64,000 nt of DNA from Prevotella sp. P6B1 (lineage in GTDB: Bacteria > Bacteroidota > Bacteroidia > Bacteroidales > Bacteroidaceae), in NCBI RefSeq assembly GCF_000702825.1, contig NZ_JNKF01000010.1, forward strand, positions 248,001 to 312,000, in the 5' to 3' direction. Made by a program: the position numbers and the translations under genes. The notes below the pieces were generated by a model. The model searched no databases. It was given only the letters and a program-made list of their open reading frames with translations, and was not told the origin of the DNA. Shown one piece after another: positions 35,283 to 43,606 of this stretch (position 1 is the first letter of the stretch; every line of letters begins with the position of its first letter).

Positions 35283-35340
35283 CAAAGTTACAAAAAAAAT
35301 GTATTTAAGGGATAAATAATACTGCTTTTTTGTACCTTTG
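35283..35340. promoter_or_regulatory. Divergent promoter region, metal receptor operon and DUF3237 gene
   Basis: TAACTTTG on the minus strand (35290-35283), 8 bp before the small membrane protein gene, and TACCTTTG on the plus strand (35333-35340), 26 bp before the DUF3237 gene. The stretch between holds an imperfect AT-rich dyad around 35300-35321 (GTATTTA ... TAAATAATAC) that could be an operator. Confidence 0.5.
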
Positions 35341-35365
35341 CAACAGAACTAACAACATAACAGAT

Positions 35366-35872
35366 ATGAAGAAAGTATTATTATTAGCCTTGCTGACAGG
35401 CTGGATGATGACGGTCAGCGCACAAATTAATGTACCAGAGGCACCACAGCTGGAGTTTGCTCTGCAACTCAAAGTCACACTGGGTGAAACTTTCGGCATC
35501 GATAACACCCAGCACGGACGCCGTACAGTCATTCCCATCACAGGTGGTACATTTGAAGGACCAAAACTAAAGGGTACCATCATGAACGGCGGAGCAGATT
35601 ACCAGCTGAACACAGAAGGCCGTACAGAACTTGAGGCCATCTACTGTATCAAGACTGATGACGGCATCTACATCCACGTGCGCAACCGCGGTATCATCGC
35701 CAATGGCAAGGACGCTGACGGCAAACCCACTTTCTACTTTCGCGCAGCACCACAATTCGAAGCACCTGCTGACAGCAAGTACGGCTGGCTGAACAATTCA
35801 CTGTTTGTCTGTGCACCCACCTTCTCAGACGAGTTTAAGGGTATAATACTCAACGTTTGGCGCATCAAATAA
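35366..35872 (+). CDS. Exported DUF3237 family protein
   Basis: 168 residues with a signal peptide ending ...MTVSAQ (about 20). The body matches DUF3237, a lipocalin-like beta-barrel family: QLEFALQLKVTLGE, then RRTVIPITGGTFEGPKLKGTI, ADYQLNTEGRTELEAIY and YGWLNNSLFVC. Function unknown. The ATG at 35366 is used because the longer frame begins within the promoter. The EamA gene converges on it, ending 1 bp away. Confidence 0.88.
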   Translation: MKKVLLLALLTGWMMTVSAQINVPEAPQLEFALQLKVTLGETFGIDNTQHGRRTVIPITGGTFEGPKLKGTIMNGGADYQLNTEGRTELEAIYCIKTDDGIYIHVRNRGIIANGKDADGKPTFYFRAAPQFEAPADSKYGWLNNSLFVCAPTFSDEFKGIILNVWRIK

Positions 35873-35873
35873 G

Positions 35874-36797
35874 TCAACCTAAGAAGAACAGACTCACACC
35901 TACCACAGAGATGACAGCACCCACAACTGCACGCCAAGTTATCTTCTGGTGGAACAACCAATACGATGGCAGCAATATGATAATAGGTGTCATCGCCATT
36001 AACGTGCTGGCAATGCCAGCTGCTGTATATTGTACTGCCATCAGCGAAAAGCCTACACCTACAAACGGACCGAACACGGTGGTAGCAGTGGCAACTGCCA
36101 AGCCCTTACGATCGTGCATAGCTTCGCGCAGAGGCTCTAACCCCTTGCGGAAGTACAATAACAGCGAGAAACCTATAATACCCGCTACACAGCGATAGAA
36201 ATTAGCACTGAAAGGCACCAGCCATTCAGGCATACCTGTGAGCGAAGCCTCATAGTGGTCCATACCAATCTTGCTGAGCACCAAACCGATACCTTGACAC
36301 ATGGCGGCACCAATAGCGAAGAGTACACCATTGAGTGGCAATTTCAGTCCCACCTTGTGATGCTCGCCACGACCCAATACCGAGATGCTGATGCCCCCCA
36401 GTGTAATCAGCATAGCCAGGATGCTCATGGCGTTCATCTGCTGGCCGAGAGTGATCCATGCCATCAGGGCGGCTGAGAGCGGTGCCAGCGTCATGAACAG
36501 CTGTCCGTAACGCGAACCAATGATGATATAACATTGAAACAGGCAGAAATCGCCTATCACGTAGCCTACCACACCCGACAGCAGCATCCAACTAGCAGCC
36601 TCGACCGAAGCGCCTGGGGGCATGATGCTACCTGTTACGACAAAAAACAGCACCAACGAAAACACCAAGGCAAAACCCATACGCAGCACATTCAGCGTAA
36701 GGTTACCCAGTCGTTTACTACCAAATTCACTCAGAAGCGCCGTAGCAGTCCATGAAAAGGCTACGCCAATCGATATCAATTCACCTATGTAAGTCAT
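35874..36797 (-). CDS. EamA/DMT family transporter
   Basis: 307 residues, ten predicted membrane segments in two EamA repeats (about 5-140 and 155-305). LLSGVVGYVIGDFCLFQC and LMAMTPIIILLPSYWLFHQ are characteristic. Substrates of this superfamily range from amino acids to nucleotide sugars; none can be inferred here. Single gene. Confidence 0.9.
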   Translation of the reverse strand: MTYIGELISIGVAFSWTATALLSEFGSKRLGNLTLNVLRMGFALVFSLVLFFVVTGSIMPPGASVEAASWMLLSGVVGYVIGDFCLFQCYIIIGSRYGQLFMTLAPLSAALMAWITLGQQMNAMSILAMLITLGGISISVLGRGEHHKVGLKLPLNGVLFAIGAAMCQGIGLVLSKIGMDHYEASLTGMPEWLVPFSANFYRCVAGIIGFSLLLYFRKGLEPLREAMHDRKGLAVATATTVFGPFVGVGFSLMAVQYTAAGIASTLMAMTPIIILLPSYWLFHQKITWRAVVGAVISVVGVSLFFLG

Positions 36798-36830
36798 TGC
36801 TTAGTATAAATACGTTAAAACTTCAGGCTG

Positions 36831-36838
36831 CAAAATTA
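36831..36838 (-). promoter_or_regulatory. -7 box of the EamA gene at 35874
   Basis: TAATTTTG on the minus strand, 34 bp before the ATG at 36797. Confidence 0.4.
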
Positions 36839-36912
36839 TACAAAAAATCGTTAAATAAGCAATTCTTGATGCAGGATTTGCCATTTGTTCAAGTTATTTA
36901 AGAAAAAACTCA

Positions 36913-36920
36913 TACTTTTG
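36913..36920 (+). promoter_or_regulatory. -7 box of the lipoprotein/radical SAM pair
   Basis: TACTTTTG, 25 bp before the lipoprotein ATG. The nearest TTTG (36884-36887) is 25 bp away, longer than usual. Confidence 0.5.
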
Positions 36921-36945
36921 TATCCACTTTAAATAAAATCGAACA

Positions 36946-37422
36946 ATGAAAGTAAGAATCAATCGCTGGTATAACACCATCCTCACAGCCTTGCTGTCGC
37001 TGTTAGGTTATGGTTGCTCTTCGGAGAATTCTGTAGAAATGTACGGTGTGATGATGTATGGCGTTCCCTCGGCCGAATATAAAATATCGGGCACAGTTAC
37101 CGACGAGGGCGGCAAGGCAGTAGAAGGCATCAAGACTTCAGTGAAACAAATATCAACCTATGAGGATAAGACTCATGCGTTTAGTATCGACTCTGTGATG
37201 ACTAATACTGCAGGCCACTATGATGTGACGGTGAATGTTTTCCCTCTGAATCAAGAAATCAAGCTACTGGTTGAAGATGTGGATGGCGATGCCAATGGTG
37301 CCTACCAAAACGATACCATCGACATTGACTACAACAACGCCCAGAAGATAAAAGAAGGCGATGGTACGTGGAACAACGGCACTTTTACGATTAAGCAGGA
37401 TATTAAACTGAAGAAGAAATAA
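36946..37422 (+). CDS. Radical SAM-associated putative lipoprotein
   Basis: 158 residues. A hydrophobic stretch with a loose lipobox ends at Cys24 (SLLGYGC). After a short spacer the sequence MYGVMMYGVPSAEYKISG duplicates an MYGV motif (residues 32-35 and 37-40), then continues into a CarboxypepD_reg-like beta-sandwich (KISGTVTDEGGKAVEGIK to the end). This is the architecture I associate with the TIGR04134 family of lipoproteins encoded beside a radical SAM enzyme. Its stop overlaps the enzyme start (TAATG). It is probably the substrate or partner of that enzyme. Confidence 0.85.
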   Translation: MKVRINRWYNTILTALLSLLGYGCSSENSVEMYGVMMYGVPSAEYKISGTVTDEGGKAVEGIKTSVKQISTYEDKTHAFSIDSVMTNTAGHYDVTVNVFPLNQEIKLLVEDVDGDANGAYQNDTIDIDYNNAQKIKEGDGTWNNGTFTIKQDIKLKKK

Positions 37423-38507
37423 TGAACCCCACTCCCCTCACACTTCGCAAAAAGCTGGCCTTAGAACTCTGGCGACAGAAGGAAGAAATGGTTCGCAAGG
37501 AGCATCCCCTGCAACAATTGTTCTGGGAGTGTACACTGCGTTGCGATCTGAAATGCCGCCATTGTGGCAGCGACTGCAAGATGAAATCGGAAAGTCGTGA
37601 CATGCCTAAGGAAGATTTTCTGCGAGTACTCGACAGCATCGCCCAGAAAACCGATCCACACAAGGTTTTTGTCATCATATCTGGTGGAGAGCCACTGATG
37701 CGACAGGACATTGAGGAATGTGGTCGTGCGATATACGATAAGGGATTCCCCTGGGGAATGGTAACCAACGCCCTGCATCTGACACCCCAACGCTGGCAGA
37801 ATCTGCTACGGGCAGGCATCCACTCGATGGCCATCAGTCTGGACGGCTTAGAGGATAACCACAACTGGATGCGTGGCAACACGCAGAGCTTTCAGATGGT
37901 GAGCAACGCCATCGATATGCTGGTAGCCACCAAAGGGTTTGTATTTGATATCGTAACCTGCGTGAACCGTCGAAACTATACGCAGCTGAACGACATTAAG
38001 GAATTCCTGATTTCAAAAGGTGTACAGCGCTGGCGATTGTTTACTGTTTTCCCAGTAGGGCGTGCTGCACTCGACCCAGATATGCGCCTGACCAATGAGC
38101 AGTTTCGCGGGGTGTTTGATTTCATCCGTGAAACAAGAAAGGAGGGGCGTATCTGCGCCGATTATGGATGCGAAGGATTTCTTGGCAACTATGAGGGCGA
38201 GGCCCGCAGCAGGTTCTTCAGCTGTCAGGCCGGCATTACCGTAGGTTCAGTAATGGCCGATGGCTCCATAGCAGCCTGTGCCAGCATACGTGCCGACTAT
38301 CATCAGGGCAACATCTACGAGGATGACTTTATGGAGGTTTGGGAGAACCGCTATACACCCTATCGCAACCGCGAATGGATGCGCAACGGCGAGTGCAAGG
38401 ACTGCAAATACTTCCGCTATTGCCAAGGCAATGGTATGCACCTACGCGATGCTAACGGGCATCTGCTGTTGTGCCATCTGAAACGTCTGCAACAGATTGC
38501 TGAGTAA
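37422..38507 (+). CDS. Radical SAM/SPASM protein paired with a lipoprotein
   Basis: 361 residues. The radical SAM 4Fe-4S motif CX3CX2C is at Cys41, Cys45 and Cys48 in CTLRCDLKCRHC; VIISGGEPLM is the SAM-binding GGE motif. A C-terminal SPASM domain carries Cys-rich clusters (FFSCQAG, AACASI, CKDCKYFRYC, LLLCHL) for auxiliary iron-sulfur clusters, as in peptide-modifying enzymes. It matches the family I know as TIGR04133, always beside a lipoprotein. The reaction is unknown; post-translational modification of the lipoprotein is the likely role. Its 3' end overlaps a small opposite-strand lipoprotein gene by 56 bp. Confidence 0.9.
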   Translation: MNPTPLTLRKKLALELWRQKEEMVRKEHPLQQLFWECTLRCDLKCRHCGSDCKMKSESRDMPKEDFLRVLDSIAQKTDPHKVFVIISGGEPLMRQDIEECGRAIYDKGFPWGMVTNALHLTPQRWQNLLRAGIHSMAISLDGLEDNHNWMRGNTQSFQMVSNAIDMLVATKGFVFDIVTCVNRRNYTQLNDIKEFLISKGVQRWRLFTVFPVGRAALDPDMRLTNEQFRGVFDFIRETRKEGRICADYGCEGFLGNYEGEARSRFFSCQAGITVGSVMADGSIAACASIRADYHQGNIYEDDFMEVWENRYTPYRNREWMRNGECKDCKYFRYCQGNGMHLRDANGHLLLCHLKRLQQIAE

Positions 38508-38685
38508 CTTCTACCGAGTCGCCAGCAGCACGGCTGAAAGCGACACTCAGACTATCTGCCATCTCCTCACGATAGTCACAAGGTTTTGTACCATAACAAG
38601 CAGTAAACACAAATGCCACAGAACTGAAGCCAAGCAGCGTCAGCATCTTGTTGATGGCCTTAAGCTTAAACTTTTTAATTTTCAT
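38452..38685 (-). CDS. Small lipoprotein, possible second partner of the radical SAM enzyme
   Basis: 77 residues: Lys-rich start, hydrophobic segment and lipobox VFTAC with Cys30 followed at once by YGTKP. The N-terminal pattern (KAINKMLTLLGF) and the YG motif after the Cys resemble radical SAM-associated lipoproteins, but the CarboxypepD_reg domain is absent and the tail is Ser/Asp/Val-rich. Its ATG overlaps the murQ stop (ATGA), which argues that it is a real, coupled gene and not a shadow. The last 56 bp lie antisense to the radical SAM gene. Confidence 0.65.
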   Translation of the reverse strand: MKIKKFKLKAINKMLTLLGFSSVAFVFTACYGTKPCDYREEMADSLSVAFSRAAGDSVEVTQQSVADVSDGTTADAR

Positions 38686-39494
38686 TTCTCTTGCTTTAAT
38701 ACCATATCCACACTTCCCACAGCTAATAATCTCTGGCGAGCTTCATCGTAACTAATGCCCAGCTCATCAGCTATCATGCGGGTGCCGCGATCAATGAGTT
38801 TCTCGTTGGTGAGCTGCATTTTCACCATACGATTGCCCTCTACACGCCCCATGCGTATCATCAGGGCAGTAGAAATCATATTCAACACCATTTTTTGGGC
38901 TGTACCACTCTTCATACGACTGGAGCCTGTTACAAACTCTGGTCCAACAATCGTCTCTATAGCATACTCAGCGACTGCAGCCAGAGGGGTATTGTGATTG
39001 CTGGTTATACAACCGGTAAGCAAACCCTGCTGACGGGCGCCCTCGATAGCACCTATCACATAAGGCGTAGTACCTGAGGCTGCGATACCTATCACCGTAT
39101 CATCGGCGGTAGGTTGATAGCGCATCAAGTCGTTCCAACCCTGCTCTTTATTGTCCTCAGCATGCTCTACAGCACGTCGTAAGGCCTCATCACCACCAGC
39201 AATCAAGCCTATCACCCTACCGGGCTGTACACCATAGGTTGGTGGCAGTTCGCTGGCATCAAGCACACCTAAACGCCCGCTGGTACCTGCGCCCACATAG
39301 AAGAGCCGTCCACCGCGTTTCATTCTTTGTTCGATGGTCTGCACCAATGCCTCTATCTGTGGCAGCACATGCCCCACAGCCTCGGCCACCAACCTATCCT
39401 CCTGATTGATGCACCTCAGCACCTCGCTGACCTCCATCTGCTCCAAATGGTCGTAATGCGATGCCTGTTCTGTAATCTTATCCTTTATATTCAT
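38682..39494 (-). CDS. murQ: N-acetylmuramic acid 6-phosphate etherase
   Basis: 270 residues. Cleaves the lactyl ether of MurNAc-6-P to give GlcNAc-6-P and lactate in peptidoglycan recycling. SIS-domain motifs: YVGAGTSGRLGVLDASELPP near 67-86, the Glu region GGDEALRRAVEHAEDN, IGIAASGTTPYV, SNHNTPL and VTGSSRMKSGTAQKM. Slightly short for the family (about 270-300). Its start overlaps the thioesterase stop by one base. Confidence 0.95.
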   Translation of the reverse strand: MNIKDKITEQASHYDHLEQMEVSEVLRCINQEDRLVAEAVGHVLPQIEALVQTIEQRMKRGGRLFYVGAGTSGRLGVLDASELPPTYGVQPGRVIGLIAGGDEALRRAVEHAEDNKEQGWNDLMRYQPTADDTVIGIAASGTTPYVIGAIEGARQQGLLTGCITSNHNTPLAAVAEYAIETIVGPEFVTGSSRMKSGTAQKMVLNMISTALMIRMGRVEGNRMVKMQLTNEKLIDRGTRMIADELGISYDEARQRLLAVGSVDMVLKQEK

Positions 39495-39892
39495 CAGATA
39501 TAGGCCTTAAAAGCCTCGTCGTACTCAGGACTGTTTGCCAAACGACCATTTACAAGACAAACCAATTCGATGTCACCCTTCCACGAAAGTTTCTCGTCGC
39601 TGGCACGATAGATTGCCTGGTGAAAAACGTACTTGATTCCCTCCTTGGTAAGAGCAAGACGAGATATAAATTCGTCGTCGCAGCGCAAAGGAGTTTTATA
39701 CTGCAGATTCATACGAGCAACAACAGCATCAATGCCCTGATTATGGAGCTCAGCAAAACTTACGCCCAGGCTACGAAGGAACAAATGGCGCGTATGTTCG
39801 GCGTAGTGTAAATAATTAGCATTGTTAACAATGCCCTCTATATCGCACTCATAGTCGCGCACTTCCATGCGGGTTTCGAAAATATAGTTCAT
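39494..39892 (-). CDS. Acyl-CoA thioesterase, 4HBT/YbgC-like hotdog fold
   Basis: 132 residues. The hotdog-fold active-site region VRDYECDIEGIVNNANYLHYAEHTR resembles YbgC/4-hydroxybenzoyl-CoA thioesterases; the usual catalytic Asp appears in DIEGIVNNANY. It hydrolyses an acyl-CoA or acyl-ACP thioester; chain specificity is unknown. It overlaps the HAD gene upstream by 4 bp and murQ downstream by 1 bp. Confidence 0.9.
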   Translation of the reverse strand: MNYIFETRMEVRDYECDIEGIVNNANYLHYAEHTRHLFLRSLGVSFAELHNQGIDAVVARMNLQYKTPLRCDDEFISRLALTKEGIKYVFHQAIYRASDEKLSWKGDIELVCLVNGRLANSPEYDEAFKAYI

Positions 39893-40581
39893 AAGTGTTT
39901 CAATATGTCTTTAAATTGCGTAATCTTGATTAGTCGCTCATGCTCGATATCTTCTGAATGTTCGAGTTGCCAAGTAACATGGAAAGGAATGTGAATCGCC
40001 CAGGCACCGATATTGAGTGCTGGAGCGATATCACTCTTCAGCGAATTACCCACCATCAGCATCTGATGAGGTTGGATGTCCAAGCGCTGACAGAGCTGCT
40101 GAAACTCATACTCTGTCTTATTCGAGGTAATCTCCACATGCGAGAAATACTTATCCAAGTGACTGCGATGCAATTTGTTCTCCTGATCCTGCAACTCACC
40201 CTTCGTAAACACCACCAAACGGTAAGGATAGGCTTGTAAGCGCTGCAGGGTTTCCTCTACACCAGGAAGCGGCATAGCAGGCAGATGTAACAAAGATTTG
40301 CTATGCGTCAGCAGTTCTGCTAACTCAACATCTGAGAGATGACTTCCGCCCACACGGAGTGCCGTTTCGATGATAGAGATTGTAAAAGCTTTGCAGCCAT
40401 AGCCCAAATCTGCCATATTAGCCGATTCGGTCACAAACAATTCATGGGCAGGATCGTCACAGTAGGGCGCAATCAACTTGTAGAGGTGCTTCTCTACTGC
40501 TTCGAAATGACTTTGGCAATCCCACAAGGTATCATCGGCATCGAAGACGATAGCTCGGAGGTTCTGATAATCTATTTTCAT
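39889..40581 (-). CDS. HAD family hydrolase
   Basis: 230 residues. Motif I FDADDTLWDCQ, a helical C1 cap, motif II VVFTKGEL, and motif IV MVGNSLKSDIAPALN. It resembles YjjG-like phosphatases acting on nucleotides or sugar phosphates; the substrate is not inferable. The ATG at 40581 overlaps the fur stop (ATGA), whereas the longer frame starts from a TTG, so the shorter start is preferred. Confidence 0.88.
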   Translation of the reverse strand: MKIDYQNLRAIVFDADDTLWDCQSHFEAVEKHLYKLIAPYCDDPAHELFVTESANMADLGYGCKAFTISIIETALRVGGSHLSDVELAELLTHSKSLLHLPAMPLPGVEETLQRLQAYPYRLVVFTKGELQDQENKLHRSHLDKYFSHVEITSNKTEYEFQQLCQRLDIQPHQMLMVGNSLKSDIAPALNIGAWAIHIPFHVTWQLEHSEDIEHERLIKITQFKDILKHL

Positions 40582-40994
40582 TTTTTGCAATGTGGACAGG
40601 TCCCCTTAATCATATAATTACTCGAGTGGCCCTCAAAGCCTTCAGGGAGTTCAATAGCAGGCATTCTCACGCCATCCAAACAGTAAGTTTGCTGGCATTG
40701 TTCACAGTAGAAGTGCGGATGCAAATCGTCATCGTGGTCGTTATGATGACTATGACAAAGCTCGAATCGCAAACCATCAGCAGCACCATCGATAGCATGT
40801 ACTAAATGGTGCTCGCGGAATAGTTGCAATGTACGAAAGATATTGGATTTATCAATGGAATCTATTCTACGTTCCAGCTCAGCCATAGACTGTGGCAACA
40901 TCGAGGCATCAAGCGCCTTGACCACCATCATGCGGTTAGCAGTAGGTTTCACACCATGCTCTATAAGCAGTTTCTCATAATCATGACTCTCCAT
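40578..40994 (-). CDS. Fur family metal-dependent repressor
   Basis: 138 residues. Winged-helix half: VKPTANRMMVVKALDASMLPQSMAELE and the DNA-contacting KSNIFRTLQLFREHHLVH. Metal half: FELCHSHHNDHDDDLHPHFYC, then the structural Zn pairs CEQCQQ and CPHC. A His-rich loop and two CxxC pairs are seen, so Zur or Fur are both possible. It is first gene of the fur-HAD-thioesterase-murQ-lipoprotein operon and may autoregulate through repeats at its promoter. The metal receptor operon is 5.3 kb away. Confidence 0.9.
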   Translation of the reverse strand: MESHDYEKLLIEHGVKPTANRMMVVKALDASMLPQSMAELERRIDSIDKSNIFRTLQLFREHHLVHAIDGAADGLRFELCHSHHNDHDDDLHPHFYCEQCQQTYCLDGVRMPAIELPEGFEGHSSNYMIKGTCPHCKK

Positions 40995-41000
40995 AAGCGC

Positions 41001-41047
41001 TATCAATTATGGGTGCAAAAATACCAATAAATTATCAATTATCCAAA
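41001..41047 (-). promoter_or_regulatory. fur promoter with duplicated candidate operator
   Basis: Minus strand TTTG (41047-41044), 20 bp, TATTTTTG (41023-41016): full consensus. The decamer TATCAATTAT occurs at 41033-41042, inside the spacer, and again at 41001-41010, just before the ATG. The copies are 32 bp apart, about three helical turns, suiting paired binding by a Fur dimer. Confidence 0.6.
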
Positions 41048-41048
41048 T

Positions 41049-42596
41049 TTAAAAGCCTCTTTCTGCCCAATCTCCTCTATCAAGATTTCTATATCCGATA
41101 GCTTCTGCAATATGATGAGATTGAATATTCTCTGAACCCTCCAAATCGGCAATGGTACGAGCAACCTTCAAGATACGATTATAGGCACGAGCACTCAGAT
41201 GAAGCCTTTCCATCGCCATACGCAACATACTCAAGCTGGCCTCATCAGGTTCACAGAACTGGTGAATCATGCGCTCTGTCATCTGTGCATTACAATAGAC
41301 GCCCTTAAAAGAATCGTAACGAACCTCCTGTCGCTTACGAGCAGCTATCACACGCGCACGAATCGTTGCGCTCGACTCGCCAGGAGCCATCTGTGAGAGT
41401 TGCTTAAACGGCACAACCGGTACTTCAATATGCAAATCCATTCGATCGAGTAACGGACCAGAGATGCGGTTCATATAGCGCTGTATCTGACCAGGTGTAC
41501 AGACACAATGATGCGTGGGATCGCCGAAATAACCACAAGGACAGGGATTCATCGAGGCTACGAACATGAAAGAGCAAGGATACTCGATGGTGTATTTGGC
41601 ACGACTGATGGTAATTTTACGGTCTTCGAGCGGTTGGCGTAGCACTTCGAGGGTAGTACGACTAAATTCTGGCAATTCATCGCAGAAAAGCACGCCATTA
41701 TGAGCTAATGATACCTCGCCTGGTTGTGCCTTCTGAGTACCACCCGTCATTGCCACCTGTGAAATGGTATGGTGCGGGCTACGGAAAGGGCGCTGCGATA
41801 TGAGAGAGGTTCCACTCGGCAAGATACCAGCCACAGAGTGGATCTGTGTTGTCTCCAAACTCTCAGCCAACGACAGGGGTGGCAGGATGCTTGGTAATCG
41901 CTTAGCCATCATTGACTTGCCACTACCTGGTGGACCTATCAGTATGACATTATGCCCACCAGCAGCAGCCACCTCAAGAGCGCGTTTTACACCTTCTTGT
42001 CCGCGTACATCTGCAAAGTCGAGATCGAAGGCATACTGATGTTGATAGAACTCTTTACGTGTGTCTACGATAGTTGGCTCGCATCCTACAGAACCATTCA
42101 GGAATCCGATGACATCTGCCAAATTGTCCATGGCCAATACGTCAAGTTGATTAACAACAGCAGCCTCGCGAGCATTCTCTTTAGGAACTATCAGGCCTTT
42201 GAACTTTTCCTTACGCGCCCTAATTGCCACAGAAAGCACACCACTAACGGGTTTTAACTTGCCATCAAGTCCCAGTTCACCTACCATCATATATTGCGAC
42301 AGCAAATCCTCTGCCACTTTTCCATAAGACGATAAGATACCAATAGCCAACGGCAAGTCGTAGCCACTACCCTCTTTACGGATGTCGGCGGGACTCATAT
42401 TAATTGTCAAATCGGCTGTTGGCGTTTTAAAACCTATATTTTCGACAGCAGCACGTATGCGATCGTAACTCTCCTTAACAGCTGTATCAGCTAATCCAGA
42501 CAAGTGGAACATGGTACCTCTTGCCAAATTCACCTCGATGGTTATGGTGGTTGCTTCAAGTGCTGTAACGGCTGCGGAATAGGTTTTAACAAGCAT
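41049..42596 (-). CDS. YifB/ComM-type Mg-chelatase-like AAA+ ATPase
   Basis: 515 residues. N-terminal ATP-dependent protease-S5-like domain (about 1-170), then the AAA+ core with Walker [19 protein letters not shown] and Walker [13 protein letters not shown], the Mg-chelatase motif [16 protein letters not shown], and a C-terminal domain with the Cys cluster [15 protein letters not shown]. ComM promotes branch migration of heterologous DNA during natural transformation; dprA and comF are in the same window. It is the last gene of the tRNA-Leu unit, with a 4-bp gap to the preceding gene. Confidence 0.95.
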   Translation of the reverse strand: MLVKTYSAAVTALEATTITIEVNLARGTMFHLSGLADTAVKESYDRIRAAVENIGFKTPTADLTINMSPADIRKEGSGYDLPLAIGILSSYGKVAEDLLSQYMMVGELGLDGKLKPVSGVLSVAIRARKEKFKGLIVPKENAREAAVVNQLDVLAMDNLADVIGFLNGSVGCEPTIVDTRKEFYQHQYAFDLDFADVRGQEGVKRALEVAAAGGHNVILIGPPGSGKSMMAKRLPSILPPLSLAESLETTQIHSVAGILPSGTSLISQRPFRSPHHTISQVAMTGGTQKAQPGEVSLAHNGVLFCDELPEFSRTTLEVLRQPLEDRKITISRAKYTIEYPCSFMFVASMNPCPCGYFGDPTHHCVCTPGQIQRYMNRISGPLLDRMDLHIEVPVVPFKQLSQMAPGESSATIRARVIAARKRQEVRYDSFKGVYCNAQMTERMIHQFCEPDEASLSMLRMAMERLHLSARAYNRILKVARTIADLEGSENIQSHHIAEAIGYRNLDRGDWAERGF

Positions 42597-42600
42597 CGGT

Positions 42601-43602
42601 TTATTTGATTAATTCTTCTATTTTATTATTCAAATCTTGATAGTTTAGCGTACGTGCAAGAATCTTACCTTGACTGTCGACGATGATATTATCAGGCAGA
42701 TAGGTCATGCCCACCTTTTGGAGGACGGGCGTTTCCCACATGCTGCCATCACAAATAGTACTCCATCTGACGGAGTCGCGCTCCACAACCCTCTGGCAGT
42801 CTTTCACACTACCATCAATACTGATACTCAGCACTTTCAGATCGCCAGAATGTTGCTTCTGTAATCTCATAAGGAGATTCTGAATGTTAATACTCTCATA
42901 ATTCCACGAAGCCCATAACGTGATGACATTCACCTTAGCATTCAAATCAGACGATGAGACACTCTCGCCTTTCATCCCCTTAGCACTGAACACTGGTAAT
43001 CGTTGCCCCACCTTCAACATCTGAAAGCTCTCCAGTTGTTTACACAATACAGCTACCTGCTTCTGGTTGGGCATAGCTTTCAGAATGCCCTTTGCCAATT
43101 CCTGCGCCTTGACAAAATCAGGCTCAGCAGTCTGAATAAAATGACGGCTGAGCAGATAAAGACTAATTGGTGACTCAGGGTGCTCATGAATAAATTTCTC
43201 AGCCTCACTGAGCACTTGTGGAGGGGTCATGTTACAGGTTCTTAGACGGAAGTCTGTCATACTCTTATTGATTTCCGAACCTTTCACTTCGGTCTCCCTC
43301 AGATGCGAGGCATCGCCCTTCATCCTGATGCTTATACCTGGTTCAGCAAAGACAGGAAGTTCAGAGTAGTTAGGAAAAACCACAATCAGTGTGGTTGGCT
43401 CAGTGATAGCAGCCTGATAAGTGAATTCTCCCCTGCTAACACCAACAGTGTCAAGCTTGTGAGAGCCATTCACACCATAAATATACAGTTCTCCTTGGTT
43501 GAATCCCTTGAAACTGCCCTCTATTTTGAAACTCTTTTGGCCATCGCCACAAGAGGACAGTAAAAGTAAAAGGATACAACCAAGGAGACCCGACTTTTTC
43601 AT
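42601..43602 (-). CDS. Lipoprotein with DUF4369 and a Cys-less thioredoxin fold
   Basis: 333 residues. Lipobox [15 protein letters not shown]4369-like N-terminal domain ([19 protein letters not shown] onward) and a C-terminal thioredoxin/AhpC fold ([20 protein letters not shown] to the end). Where relatives have WASWCxPC this protein reads WASWNYES, so both redox Cys are gone, while the cis-Pro region [17 protein letters not shown] is kept. It is probably a binding or chaperone-like protein, not an oxidoreductase. The ATG at 43602 lies 4 bp after the upstream stop. Confidence 0.88.
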   Translation of the reverse strand: MKKSGLLGCILLLLLSSCGDGQKSFKIEGSFKGFNQGELYIYGVNGSHKLDTVGVSRGEFTYQAAITEPTTLIVVFPNYSELPVFAEPGISIRMKGDASHLRETEVKGSEINKSMTDFRLRTCNMTPPQVLSEAEKFIHEHPESPISLYLLSRHFIQTAEPDFVKAQELAKGILKAMPNQKQVAVLCKQLESFQMLKVGQRLPVFSAKGMKGESVSSSDLNAKVNVITLWASWNYESINIQNLLMRLQKQHSGDLKVLSISIDGSVKDCQRVVERDSVRWSTICDGSMWETPVLQKVGMTYLPDNIIVDSQGKILARTLNYQDLNNKIEELIK

Positions 43603-43606
43603 TTGA

